This document shows positions 36,392 through 48,810 of a stretch of 64,000 bases of DNA, piece by piece (the first letter of the stretch is position 1; every line of letters begins with the position of its first letter). This stretch comes from Acanthacorydalis orientalis (lineage: Eukaryota > Arthropoda > Insecta > Megaloptera > Corydalidae): NCBI GenBank assembly GCA_034766995.1, contig CM068320.1, forward strand, positions 13,651,687 through 13,715,686. The letters run 5' to 3'. A model generated the notes under the pieces. The model saw only the letters and a list, made by a program, of their open reading frames with translations, was not told where the DNA came from and did no database searches. A program made the position numbers and the translations under genes.

Positions 36392-36732
36392 TTAAGCGGT
36401 TCAAGTTGTCTAGAACTGTTGGATAACCAACGCCCAACTTTTTTTCAAGCTCTAGAATTTTTGTGTCTGGTTCTGATTCAACTATCATGTTCAGTAGGTC
36501 GTTGTGAACTGCAGAAGGACGCCCGAGATTTTTTTCATCTTCAAGACTCTCGTCCCCAGCTGAACTGTTTGGAAGTACCATTGTACCGTACGTTCGTTAA
36601 CAGTGCTCACACTAAAAGCATAGTTTAGTTTACGAGCTGCATTTGGTCATTTACCATCCGTTTTGAAGTCATACAAAAGATTGTTCTTATTTGTTTCTTT
36701 TTCATCTTTAATTCAATACCCCAATTTAAAAT
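36302..36732 (-). mobile_element. Mariner derivative copy D, with internal (TA)n
   Basis: The 3' terminal repeat (plus strand TTAGTTTGGTAGAAAAATAA) is at 36302. Normal 3' sequence ends at AAATTTATA and is replaced by a (TA)n run (about 36346-36386). The element then resumes with the HTH coding part. The minus frame 36581-36387 is open and well preserved: GDESLEDE, GRPSAVHNDLL, ESEPDTK and LGVGYPTVLDNL, the second HTH of a mariner transposase. The start region near 36706 begins MKKKQIR. The 5' UTR and 5' TIR are missing beyond 36732. Confidence 0.87.
36346..36386. repeat. (TA)n expanded inside a mariner copy
   Basis: Other copies have ATTCATATACATTTTT at this place. Here the TATA core has grown to about 20 TA units and displaced neighbouring sequence. 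Confidence 0.9.
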
Positions 36733-37180
36733 TATCTCTCTGTAACTGAAAAGTGGTCCAGCCGTTATGCGTGTGTGTTATTCGTTCTCTGATTGGTTGA
36801 AATCGTTCACGTGGTCTCTGTTCTGATTTGTTGATATCAATCATATGATAAGTGTTCTGTTTCACGGTATACAACAAAAGAGAATATACGATTTCAGTAT
36901 AAAACTGATAAGAAATTTATCCAAAATATTGCATTCACTGAAAATTTAGTGTAAAAAATTGTTACATATTTTAATATTGTACTTTTTTATGTTAAATTTA
37001 ATTTTAATTTTTACAAACTTTTCCTATAAAAAGTACGACTTATATTTTACGTGGATTATTTGTATGTATCATTTCTTAGTTTCCGTTATTTGTCAGAAGG
37101 AGATGCAAAAGTTAGCGAGTGGGAAGAAGCACATACGTGGGTTGTCGAGCGCTCTAAGCAGCAGACGAACCCTTCTAATT
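36733..37180. other. GC-enriched pocket with a short direct repeat
   Basis: Two related motifs, CTCTGATTGGTTGAAATC (36786) and TTCTGATTTGTTGATATC (36820), lie about 35 bp apart. A GC-rich piece (37085-37170) ends in GTCGAGCGCTC. No gene is recognised. Confidence 0.3.
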
Positions 37181-37465
37181 TGTAAAATTAAAATTCCAAC
37201 ATTCATATTTGGGAGTATTAAACAACATAGTTTTATTAACAACACTTTTATATATTTAAACCCGTCTATTACTTGTGAAAAAAGATTTTTATTATTCTCG
37301 AAAAACAGAAATGAAATAAAATAGAAATAACTTCATCCCCATTTAACAAACTTCTCTAAATCAAATAGAGGGCTTATTATTCGAACACTTTTTGATTTTC
37401 AATATATTTTTTTTGTTTCGTCAAATGTATTTTTCCGAAATATCGAATTGTTTATTGTAACATAC

Positions 37466-37625
<160 letters not shown>

Positions 37626-37791
37626 AAACACTTTAATATACCCTTTTATAAATAAGCATAGGGAGCAAGGTAAAAGCCACAAAGTGACACGCCATGCGCC
37701 AAATGTCAGATCAAATTCCATTAACAGTACGGACGTCGCATCTCCTTAACACGTGTGACACACGTGAAACCGCTAGTATCTTAATCTTTTT

Positions 37792-37793
<2 letters not shown>

Positions 37794-37856
<63 letters not shown>

Positions 37857-37878
37857 TATTACTTAAAGATATAACTAC

Positions 37879-37940
<62 letters not shown>
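37794..37940. repeat. (TA)n, spacer, (TA)n-(TG)n
   Basis: TA at 37794-37852, a 28-bp spacer, TA at 37880-37911 and then about 14 TG units. Confidence 0.95.
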
Positions 37941-37944
<4 letters not shown>

Positions 37945-38093
37945 ATTATTTTCATAAACTTTATTGAAAAATATTTATTTATTATTAATATAATTGGCTA
38001 AATAATCTGTCTTATGGCACATTAATTTTTAAAGAAGAATTATTGAATATTTTGAATTATTGAAAAATATTTTGTTTACAAATAATTTATGAA

Positions 38094-38097
<4 letters not shown>

Positions 38098-38145
<48 letters not shown>

Positions 38146-38157
38146 ATATATATATAG
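38098..38157. repeat. (TA)n microsatellite
   Basis: TA tract with one TATGTATGTATA interruption. Confidence 0.95.
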
Positions 38158-39011
38158 TTAAGTGATTATCATATTAAATAACTAACCAGTAAACAATTAT
38201 TTAATTTCCTCTAGGCTTGTATATAAATCTTACTCAAAGTATAATTTTAAATAAAATTCTTAGCATGATTAAATGTCGATTTATTACTAAATGTATGAGA
38301 GCTAAACATGATTTCCCAAAAATTGGTTACAACAAAATGTTACTTTATCTAAATAGTCGTTAATATTAATTATTGTCTACTTTTATATCCCAATGCGCTT
38401 TTGCAAAAAGCGATGTTGTTATATTAAAACTTTGAGATACATTTTTCTGCAGAAAATGATAGTATTTGTATTGAAAAATAAATTTGCTGATTAAAGTAGA
38501 TAATTATAAAAATTAATAAACCCTTTGATAACAACAACATTTGATAAAACATTGTGATTGCAATTCAATTGTAATAAGGAAATAAATTTTAGTAAATGTG
38601 CCGAACTGTAGTTATACGTTTAATACTATTTAGTGGAAATTTTAGAGATTTATAGATCGGTAATACAAAACATTTCAGTGAATATATCAAAAACATTCCT
38701 TCGTGATATACCGATGTAATTTATGTATGATAGTAATGTTTAACAGATTTTATGACAAATAAGTTATGAATATTGAAGAATCAGTAGTCGATGTAGTGAT
38801 ACTTATAAATTATAGTTATCATACTGTAATAAATGAATACCTTATTTGGGAATATTAATTACTGACGTGTTTTATATATTTATATTGAATATGCAATCAA
38901 CTAAAAGCAGCAATTACATACAAAACAAAATAATAGTTATATACAATCATAAAAGACATTATGTAATGTTTGTGATCAAAATATGTATTATAATTGTTAA
39001 CAAAATAAAAA

Positions 39012-39048
<37 letters not shown>

Positions 39049-39182
39049 GGATTTAAAAATGAGAAACACAAATGTACCACTAATTTAGACAAACTGAAAT
39101 ATGTTAGATACAAAAAGGTAATAAGATAGTTTGTGTTTTAATTTATTTCTTTTTTATATATACTTATAGATATATCTAAATT

Positions 39183-39207
39183 ATATATATATGTATGTGT
39201 GTATATG

Positions 39208-39274
<67 letters not shown>

Positions 39275-39275
39275 G
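39183..39275. repeat. (TA)n array
   Basis: TA tracts with TATGTATGTGTG and AAATA interruptions. Confidence 0.9.
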
Positions 39276-40876
39276 ATAAGTGATGAGTTTCAGGTCAGTT
39301 GAAAATCTATCCAGTATGTAACAATGTATACAATATTTGTATACAATATTTATAATATGGACTGGATAATATTGATTACTTTATCTCGTCTTATTATAAT
39401 TAATACTGTAAAAAAATGTGATTGTTAAATGCATATTACCGTATATTCATGAAGAAATATTAGGATAAAATACAATTATTATTAAATAAGAAAACTTCTT
39501 ACTATCACTAGAGTAAAATTACATTAAATTGCTAGAAACTAATAATATTTAAATTATTTAGTGATTTATTAATTGTGTTTTTACCAAATTTTATATAATT
39601 TATCTATAGATTTACTATTCATTATATACACATGTTTGTATACATACACACACATACGCACCTATATATATATATATATTAATTCTTAAAGTTCATAAAA
39701 TGATCAATGATGGTGCTTATCTAAAAAGAATTAAATTACAAAAATGTTCATAAATATTAATTAATTATTTAAATTTAAACAAAATGGATTTTATGTAAAA
39801 GATTTCACTGCTTGTATAAAAATAAAACAACATTGTCAAATTTAGTTACTAAATTCATAAATCTTATAAATATTTATATTATAACGTAAGGTTTCTGTGG
39901 TTTTGCATATTGTGTCTGCGTTTTTTTTTTATTAACACTTATATGGTTTCTAAGTACAACGCTCCGAAATATTTCCAAGTCAGTCAGTAACAGAAAGTTA
40001 TTAATTTTATTACTCATCATCCGAAAATAAATTATTTTCGTAATATTTTTCAACGACTGGTTTTAATATAGAAGTATCTCAATTCCTAAGAATGACTCAG
40101 TATTCAATTGCTTCTGAATTTTAATATCTTATTAACGACATTATATGAGCGTGCAATATATTTTTTCAACAAGTGTCAAGTTTATTAATCTTCAAATAAT
40201 CGCACATATAAAATGTTAACACCGACAATAAATAGTCAAGATATTAACATGAACAATAGAACATTTTTTTATTTATTATACTTGGATTTAAGTATAATGC
40301 CCGCTGACATTTCAACGGGAAGTAATAAGTGTCTAAAAAAATGCAGGTTTATTCTTATTATTAAACAGAGATTTACATATCGAAAAGAAACATTAAACCT
40401 ATTTTATACTTACCTTTATTTCATATATGTTTGATTCAATAGACAACGATTTATAGAAAAAGAAATATTTGCGTTCTTTACAGATAATATTTATTAAATG
40501 TTATTTTAAAATATCAAAGAGAGAAAACTAATTTTCATCATAACCCATGTATAAAAAAGTAATATACTATTTCATTTTTATTACTATTTTAATTAGTTTA
40601 AGGTTTTAATTAAAATAAAAATAAAATATATAAACAATTTTATATTTGAGGATGCATAAGACAACTATCTTCTATTATTTGTAGTCTAGAAAAGTAGATT
40701 ACTGTCAAGTAAAGAAAACAGTTATTAAAAAAGATTAAATTATCTCGGTAACAAGCTCGTTATAAACTTGCAAACCTGTGTGTAATTATACATACATCAA
40801 AATTTTTATAAACATTTCAACACTATAACTTAATCTATAAAGAATCTAATCTGTAATTTCATTGTATAGTTATTAA

Positions 40877-40879
<3 letters not shown>

Positions 40880-40911
<32 letters not shown>
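40880..40911. repeat. (TA)n abutting a mariner end
   Basis: About 15 TA units end exactly at the terminal repeat of a mariner fragment. Confidence 0.95.
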
Positions 40912-40915
<4 letters not shown>

Positions 40916-40978
40916 TGGTAGGAAAATAATTGTGGTTTTTGTTTTCTGAATTCTAACCTTCATTTTTTTAATCAGATT
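40912..40978 (+). mobile_element. Mariner derivative 5' end scrap
   Basis: AACTTGGTAGGAAAATAATT, then GTTTTCTGAATTCTAACCTT. This is the first ~65 bp of the cecropia-type family, truncated on the right. It lies about 170 bp upstream of copy E, in the same orientation. Confidence 0.8.
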
Positions 40979-40986
40979 GTTTTTTA

Positions 40987-41147
40987 TGTGATTGTCGTTA
41001 AATGTTTGAAATTTAAAATGTATGATCGGTATTCAAGCTGAATTTATTACGACTTAAAATATAACTTTACAAAAATGTGATTCAGATAATTTGTAGACAA
41101 AGAATTTAACTAAAATAAATGACCTCTAGTACATAGTAATGGATATA
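40987..41147. repeat. duplicated flank shared with 55117-55278 (inverted)
   Basis: This 161-bp segment reappears as its reverse complement at 55117-55278, with about ten differences by eye. In both places it lies immediately outside the 5' end of a mariner copy, at the same TA. Confidence 0.9.
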
Positions 41148-41886
41148 TTAGGTTAGTAGGAAAATAATTACGTTTTTTTCCTAAATCCTAACCTTATTTT
41201 TTTCAATAAAAATGTAATTTCATCGTGTTCATGTTAATATCATTTTAAAGTGAATTTTTCGGTATGTTTTTTGGTTAAATCGACTTTGGTTTTATTATTA
41301 ATTTTGATTCGAATTAGGCTATTGAATTAAAGATGGAAAAGAAGCAAATAAGAGCATTTTTTTGTATGAGTACAAAACTGGTGATAAAGTAGCATAAACC
41401 ACTTCTAAACTAAACGATGCTTTTGGAGTCGGTACTGTTAAGGAACGTACGGTGCAATGGTGATTCCAAATATTTCGTCCTGGGGACAAGAGCCTTGAAG
41501 ATTATGGTCGTGGGCGTCATTCTTCAGTTTATAACAACCAACTGAAGGCGTTATTTGATACAAAACCACGTACAACAATTTGAGAGCATACACAAAAGTT
41601 AGGCGTTAGTCATTCAATACTTCTGGACCACTTAAAACAGCCCAACAAAAATTTCGTGCTGGGGACGAGAGCCTTGAAGATGAAGAAGTTCGCGGGTGTC
41701 CTTCTTCAGTTCATAACGACCAAACTAAAGCGTTAGTTGAATCAGAATCACGCACAACAATTCAAGAGCTTGTCCAAAGTTATGCGTGAGACGCCCAAGA
41801 GTTCTGCACCACTTAAAATCATTTAAATTAAAAAATGTATATGAATTTGAGGGTCATAAACTGCAATTATATTTTTACCAATCTAA
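41148..41886 (+). mobile_element. Mariner derivative copy E, internally duplicated and chimeric
   Basis: A full-ended element with 5' TIR TTAGGTTAGTAGGAAAATAA and 3' TIR TTTTTACCAATCTAA, TA on each side, and start ATGGAAAAGAAGC at 41332. It is longer (739 bp) than its relatives because the HTH region is present twice. The first copy is at about 41463-41646 and the second at about 41648-41829. They join inside an AAATTTCG motif. The first carries TGA in place of the CGA codon and matches copy A. The second carries CAA and matches copies such as J. The open frame ends KNVYEFEGHKLQL in the 3' TIR. No catalytic domain. Confidence 0.88.

Positions 41887-41938
<52 letters not shown>
41887..41938. 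repeat. (TA)n at the mariner target site
   Basis: A TA run of about 24 units starts at the TA target duplication of copy E. Confidence 0.95.
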
Positions 41939-41940
<2 letters not shown>

Positions 41941-42439
41941 CACATTTAATGACTTTCTTTCAAACTATTTAAATATGTAGTTAAATAATTTTATACACTA
42001 ATTCTTTCAAAGATTTGAACAAAAAATAAATATTTAATTTCGTTAATATAAGTGTACAAAATCTGTCAAGTAGTAAAAATAATAATGTGTGCTTAAAAAA
42101 ATCAGATTTATTTTTAATTTTATAATGATGAATTCCGTACTCATTTTTGTTTATATTTTAAGATTAATTTAGGCACTGAAATATATCTCCCTCTTCCTCA
42201 CAATACACAGTCTCTGTATAGGTAGTTTTATGTATACATATTTAAAATTGAAAATGATTTGATGATAAAATAAGAATATTTTTAAAATCGTACACAATGA
42301 GTCGTAGATTCAGCTGAAGAATATTTGTAAACTTTATAGTTTAATAATATTTATTTAGTAGTTAGATTGTATTTTAAGCAATTCAAACTTATGACATAAA
42401 CTAATTAATGTCTAGTGTAATAGATAATTCCTGACAAAT
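41939..42439. other. AT-rich non-coding stretch
   Basis: Nothing recognised. Confidence 0.5.
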
Positions 42440-42900
42440 CGGAAATAAAACAATTCCACGATAAATGATACAGTTACCAGTACGGTAGCAAAAAGTTGTT
42501 ATATCACGAACTATTTACGTAGTTATATACGTTCTTCTTGCACCAACCTGTTATTGAAGAAGACAATTGTTTCAACATTGTGTTGTACATTCGACACCGC
42601 ACGAGGTAATTCCGTGCAGAATGGAGACACACACTGAGCGGATCTAAACTATTGTAACGTGTCGTCCTATTCTTTTGTTGGCAACCTATCCAATTCGTCC
42701 GAAACAAGTAACATATCTGTTATTGCGGTAAGTGCAGTTTGAAGACGCAGCTTACACGATCCGAGTGCCAGTTTGCGTTATCTTCATGGTAGATATAAAG
42801 GATTGCGATGCCTGTACCGCTTAACATTGCATTTAGTGCTCTGTCCATGCTGTTGGTGGGATCTTCTCACATTTAACTAAGTACGGTCGTATTTTCTATT
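42440..42900. other. GC-enriched island
   Basis: About 400 bp of balanced composition with CpGs. It includes GCGGTAAGTGCAG (42726), which resembles a splice donor, and ACAATTGTTTCAACATTGTG (42562). A 67-codon minus frame exists at 42504-42707 without recognisable motif. An exon or a regulatory element cannot be distinguished. Confidence 0.3.
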
Positions 42901-42948
42901 GAACGATACAGATAAACTTAAATATTAGAAAAATTTTGTTCAATTATA

Positions 42949-42961
42949 TACATATATATAC

Positions 42962-43011
<50 letters not shown>
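42949..43011. repeat. (TA)n array
   Basis: Three short TATACATA units lead into a perfect TA run. Confidence 0.95.
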
Positions 43012-43016
<5 letters not shown>

Positions 43017-43412
43017 TAGTTATGACAATGGACTAAGTCAAAAAATTGATTTTATGATTTTATTTTATATTACAAATATTTATATTTTAATAATCTAGAA
43101 AAATTTAACAATGAATCGTTTAATGACTGCAAAGTTGGTCGATAAACATAATTCTGTTTTTGTTTACTTTGATAGTGGTCTGTCACTTATTTTTCGGTAT
43201 ACTTTGTTTTTTTTGGAAAAATGCATGTACCTATCTGTTTTTTAATATAAAACTATATTTATTTTCAAGGTAAATAACCCTTAAGTTAAGTCAACTTCCT
43301 TGCTAAAAGCTCTCAAACAAACAATTATATTAGAAAACAAAATCTCTGGACAAATCAATTACAAAGAGAACAAAAACACTAATGAAGAATATGTTTATTC
43401 GTTGAAAATACA

Positions 43413-43696
43413 ATGGACTACACCAAAACATCATTTAGTCTACGAGCAATTTTTACTGCTTCGCCACCCGTTTTGAACTCATGCAAAAAATGGTCTTATT
43501 TCGTTCTTTTCCATCTTTAATTCAATAGCCCAATTTAAAGCAAAATTAATAATAAAACCAAAGTTCATGTCGCCAAAACAAGCCGAAAAATGTATTTTAA
43601 AATGATATATGAATACGATGAAATGAGATTTTTATTGAAAAAAATGAGGTTAGAATTCAGAAAACGAAAACAGCAATTGTTTTCCTACTAATCTAG
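43413..43696 (-). mobile_element. Mariner derivative 5' half, copy F
   Basis: The minus-strand 5' terminal repeat ends at 43696 (TTTTCCTACTAATCTAG on plus). The 5' UTR and start ATGGAAAAGAACG at 43514 follow, with a two-base deficit in the T run. Homology ends near 43413, within the first helix-turn-helix. The remainder is missing. Confidence 0.85.
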
Positions 43697-43806
43697 TATT
43701 TATTGAGAATTTTATTGACACAACTAGTACGGAATTCTTTCTGTCTTACAGAATATAAATTAATATTTGTTACTTGTAAACATTAATCAAGAATTTAAAT
43801 TCATAA

Positions 43807-43810
<4 letters not shown>

Positions 43811-43857
<47 letters not shown>

Positions 43858-43868
43858 TACATACATAT
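43811..43868. repeat. (TA)n array
   Basis: A TA tract of about 20 units ending in TATACATACATA. Confidence 0.95.
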
Positions 43869-44075
43869 TATTGTATATAAAAATGGACAAATTAATAATT
43901 ATTTACTTTAACACCTTAATAAGTAATATGTGTCAATTATATACTTAATAAGAAAAACAACTATGGAATAGATATATGTTTAATGAAATAAATGAAATAC
44001 AATAACCATATTAAGACATATCTATAATTATGATCAATAACCATATTGACATAACTATTATGATTAATATGATCT

Positions 44076-44238
44076 GAAGCAAAATTAGTAATAAAACCCA
44101 AGTCAATGTTAGCAAAATACAGACCGAAAAATCAACTTTAAAATGATATTAAAATGTAATCGATTAAGTGACAGTTTCATTGAAAAAAAATGAAATTCGA
44201 ATTCAAAAAAAACGGCAATTATTTTCCTACAGATCTAA
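44076..44238 (-). mobile_element. Mariner derivative 5' UTR fragment, copy G
   Basis: Contains only the 5' terminal repeat (plus strand TTTTCCTACAGATCTAA, ending 44238) and the 5' UTR, identifiable by AGACCGAAAAATCAACTTTA. It stops before the start codon. Same orientation as copy F, about 400 bp away. Confidence 0.8.
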
Positions 44239-45084
44239 TATTTTATGATCTTTTCACCTTACACATTTTGCATAATGAAACTGTAAGAAGTATTACTTAA
44301 AATATTATTTTGAATGCAGTATTAGAAATAAATATTGAACAACTGTAAATTATGAGTATAAATTTGCAGTAAGATTTTTAGTTCATCATAGATTTTAATT
44401 AATATTATTCATCGCCGAAACATACGCTCAAAATTAATTGAAATTGAAAAAATAGTTAGTTGATTGATTACAATTATTAGGATTAAATTTACTTCAGTAA
44501 AATTATAATTTACGAGTATAGCATATTTATCTGAACGGAAAAATGAACTTTTATCTTATGATTTAATTATTGAAACGAATATAATTAACATCTTTGAGAT
44601 AACCTTTACTTTTAATATATAATTTTATATATATATATTTTTTTTACTTTCCCTTTATAAAATTCAATCATATAAATTCAGTCCCCTTCTATCATATCAG
44701 TATCTTAAAATCCATTCTGAAAGACCAAACAGTTTGAAAAATGTGAAATCATTCTATTTTCATTGATTGAATTATTTATCTATGTAATACTGCTACGAAT
44801 ATTCTTTAAGAGAGTTGACTATTATTTATAGTAGTGAAGTATAAAATTATATACAAATTCGTATTGTTAACACATTATAAACAAATAAAATGTAACATTT
44901 TGAAAAACACCTGTCAACACACATTTATGACTTTCCATTGCCTTATAAAATTTAAAATCATATCACCAATGTTGGAATATAATAAAAACATACAACTACA
45001 TAGTCCCTTTGTCTTACTCTACTACTGGTTTTTATGTAGCACGTTTATTTAATTTCTTGTTGAAATTTTTAGTTATGTAACGTA
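44239..45084. other. AT-rich non-coding stretch
   Basis: Nothing recognised. The 72-codon plus frame at 44834-45052 lacks any motif. Confidence 0.5.
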
Positions 45085-45119
45085 CAGTCGAATAGCAATC
45101 CAGTTTCGATGAGTGTGAT

Positions 45120-45190
<71 letters not shown>

Positions 45191-45480
45191 AATGAGATCA
45201 ACACGATCTGCATTATTCGAAATTATATCTTGCCAATCACTGGGCACATTTCAACGTTGTTCGGACTTTTATGACTAAGACCTTGATATTTTTTGTGTTG
45301 AAATATCGTTTATGAGTTTTATAACTGCTGATTCTTTTATGATACAAGATATTAATTCTGGTTCGGCGAGATGAAATTATGTTTCTGGCACATTTTTTTT
45401 AATAGCCGTAAACAATTTTAATGAATGGCCGGATGTGAACTGACAATTACCTGGATGAATTTTTGGAATTGTGTCTTTCA
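45085..45480. other. moderately GC-enriched island plus (TA)n
   Basis: A (TA)n run at 45123-45184 is followed by about 290 bp of balanced DNA. TTTTATGA occurs twice (45268 and 45335), with CGTTTATGAG (45308) between them. Such TTTATGA cores resemble posterior-Hox-type sites. This is pattern spotting only. Confidence 0.3.
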
Positions 45481-48124
45481 TAATTTATTAATTGTATTTA
45501 TTTTTTTATAATTGGTTTATCTTTCTTAAATATACAATGATATACATTTAAAATTATTAAGGAATATACATTAATTAGCCTTTAATATGAAATCAAACTC
45601 AAATGTGCTGAGTACTTTTTAATTTCTTATTTTTGTAAATTAAAATTTTATTATTTAGTAGTTTCATTGCTAAATAACAATTATTCCTTTAACAAATCTA
45701 AACATTTCTTTTAGTTAACATTTAAACCAAATGTTTAGAAAACATGCATATTTTTTTCATAGCTAAATTTGCAAATTAATGAATTTATAATTCTTGTAAA
45801 TTATTGTTTCGTAATATATTTAAAATAAAATAACATCTTAGACTCTCAACTTTATTATTATGTTATAACTTTATTTATTACATTATCAAGAACAACCTTT
45901 TCTTCTTATATTTCAGAATATTAAATTGGAAATTTTAATTAAATGTTAAATTAGTATTATTTTTAAATTATTTGGAAAATTAAATATAGATAAAAACTGA
46001 TTTAATTTTTCTACAAAACATTAACACATAATATCTAGAAATTTTCATTAAAATCTTAAAAAAATGCAAGATACTGTGAAACCAAGTATCTAATTTTAAA
46101 CGTGTTTGTGAAAATTGACTATCAATTTTAAAAACTTAGCATATTCAGTAAATATGCGAAAGTGATTGGAATTCTTTCGCTTACGGCGTGAAAAATACTC
46201 AATTTTTTTTTATATAGTTTAGAAAAATTCAGAAATACTCTTAATTTATATTTTGATAATTGAAGAGCAATGGAATTATTAAAATTATAATATTTATCTT
46301 TTATTTGTTAGTAAAATTCAATCTTTTAGTCAACAGAGTTTTTAAATCACAAATATTGTGAAATTTGTCACACTTGAATATCAATTTCAGTTATTATAAG
46401 AATATGTTCATTTTAAAATAATTTATTGGTGAAAGAACGGAATTAATTATCACTATTTTTCCTTTCACTTAACTTCTCTTATTGTTCTTATAGGATAACA
46501 TGTGTTCAGAATCAATAATATATTTTAATCAAATATTTACTGAACGAATGAACTCTGTTCATTCTATTTTATGGCTCTCTTATTAATATCTAAACTTTTC
46601 TGGTAATAATTTTATAAATTAAAAAAAATAGAACGTTTTATTTTTGAAAATACTTTACTATATGATCTCTCATATTTATTTTTATTGTTATATTCTAAAT
46701 TGTATATCGAAACAGATTTTCTAAGATTTAAAAACCGTTCTCTAGTTTTTATCAGAATGAATTAGCAACATCTTTGAAAATATTGCTATATTGAACGCAA
46801 CACATTATTTTTTCAACAATTTAATTAATTTTTATTTTTTTCCTGCTACTTGAATTATGAATAAAAAATTTTTTCTCTTGGTGGTATTCTTCTTGCTGAA
46901 AAGTTAGACGCATTTTTAATGAATAGAATAATTATCTATTATACTTTTCAATGTTTTCAAAATTAACAAAAAAATCATATATATATATATATATATATAA
47001 CAAAAAAATCTATATAATATTTGTATTGTATTTCAATAATCCAATTCATATATGAGTGTGTGGATTCATTCATTCATTAATTTTTTCTTTCATTTTAAAA
47101 ATATATTCTACATCATTTATTGATCTACATTTTAACTCTTATTCAGTCTTCGGCAAAGTATAGAATTAAAAATTATATTCAGATATTTTTTTTAGTTTTT
47201 GCATAAATAAATTTCACTTATTGTAATTATACATTTATTTTTTTTGACTTCATAATGTTAACTTCCACTTTCCATATTTAAGGTATTAAGCAACAGTTTT
47301 CGTTTTAATATTATTAATAGTTTATTTAAGACATTTCTTTACCCAGCTGAATTATTTAGTTTTTTAAAATAATTAGATTTGACCATTATTAAAAAAGATA
47401 AAAAATATTTCAACAGCTAAAGACTTCAATACAGTTCTAACACCGTCGTGTTATTCTCAATTTACTTTCACTGTATTTTCACGTCAAGGAACAGAAAAAT
47501 CCAGATTTTTCTTTACCTATAGTATCGCCAGTGAAATACGTACGAGTAAAAATCAAAAATGATCAATAATAATTTATTGAACCAATTTCACTAGAGAAAT
47601 TATATATGTATGACGAAGAAGAAACAGTGAATTCATTTGTAACATTAAGGATTTTTTATAATTACTTTTTTAATGAAGAATATATGATGCAACACTTATG
47701 ATGCACAACGGATAAATGCTTTTAAAAAAATGATAATTATATATAAAATACTACTGAGAATATTAATAAAAACTAGGAAAATTATCAATGATTATCTTAA
47801 CAAGTTTTTCGGTTAGAAAAATCCCTGTTTATGCAAAATATTATCGATGCAACTCTATATTTAGATGATTGATTGAACATTTTTGATTACGAGATTGTTC
47901 TGTGGTTTGTGGGATGAAAAAAGATTTATTTGTGATTTTGCCAGAAAATAAATTTAGCCACAGTGTCAGATATGTATGACGATATTAGAATATTTTTCTT
48001 AATTTTAGTTTTCTTTATTTACCTTTCGAATACTTAAATTATTTTGCTTAAAGAATAATATAATTAAAAAAAATTAGAGTTTTATATCTTTAAATTAATT
48101 TTTAATATGAAAATTGTAAATAAT

Positions 48125-48166
<42 letters not shown>

Positions 48167-48313
48167 TAGTAATTTTATAATATAACCATTAAAATTTCTA
48201 TTCTAGCGCGTTGAAAATTCTTTAATAATCCAAGTATTAAAAAAATGTAACATAATCTATCAAGATAACTTTAAGAAGAAAAAAAAACAAAAATTTTATG
48301 TTCAATATATCGT

Positions 48314-48357
<44 letters not shown>

Positions 48358-48590
48358 AAGAAGACGATACATAATGTAAATTATATAAAATTACAAATTA
48401 ATGATTACTTTACATGACAGAAGTAATTTATCATATATTTTTCAATATAAATTAAACAATTAATTGAATAAAAGTATACATTTTATCGAAGCATAAAACT
48501 ACATGAAAACAACTGCATTAAAAACTAGTTACTAATTAAAAAGTCATTTATAAAATGATGTGCAATTAATTATTTAAAAAATTCTTGATA
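45481..48590. other. AT-rich desert
   Basis: About 3.1 kb with very low GC and few landmarks: short (TA)n runs at 46978-46998, 48128-48165 and 48318-48351. No recognisable transposon, gene or GC island. It is the plainest part of the window. Confidence 0.6.
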
Positions 48591-48810
48591 AAATACCGAT
48601 TGACTATAGTTTACTGCGACAGTCGAACGATCCGTATGTATTCTGTAGTTGTTTGAAGGCAGGAGGTTTGGACCCCCGCTGACACTATGTTGTTTTATTT
48701 CACATGCCGCCAAAGCATAAGCGAGCCAAAGGGTGCGACACCGGTAAAAACAAGCTACCGTTTTGGAAATCATCATGATTGATAACTATAGACCGGTCGA
48801 CTATTAAGAA
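48591..48810. other. small GC-rich island
   Basis: About 200 bp with high GC for this window (around CCCCCGCTGACAC). A 68-codon minus frame 48776-48570 runs across it, without recognised motif. Candidate conserved element. Confidence 0.3.

Larger units (their letters stand above)
37941..40879. other. AT-rich non-coding stretch
   Basis: About 2.9 kb of A/T-rich DNA with (TA)n arrays at 38098-38157, 39014-39046, 39183-39275 and 39662-39680. A 13-bp direct repeat GTATACAATATTT occurs twice in tandem at about 39326-39351. I see no gene or transposon. Confidence 0.5.
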
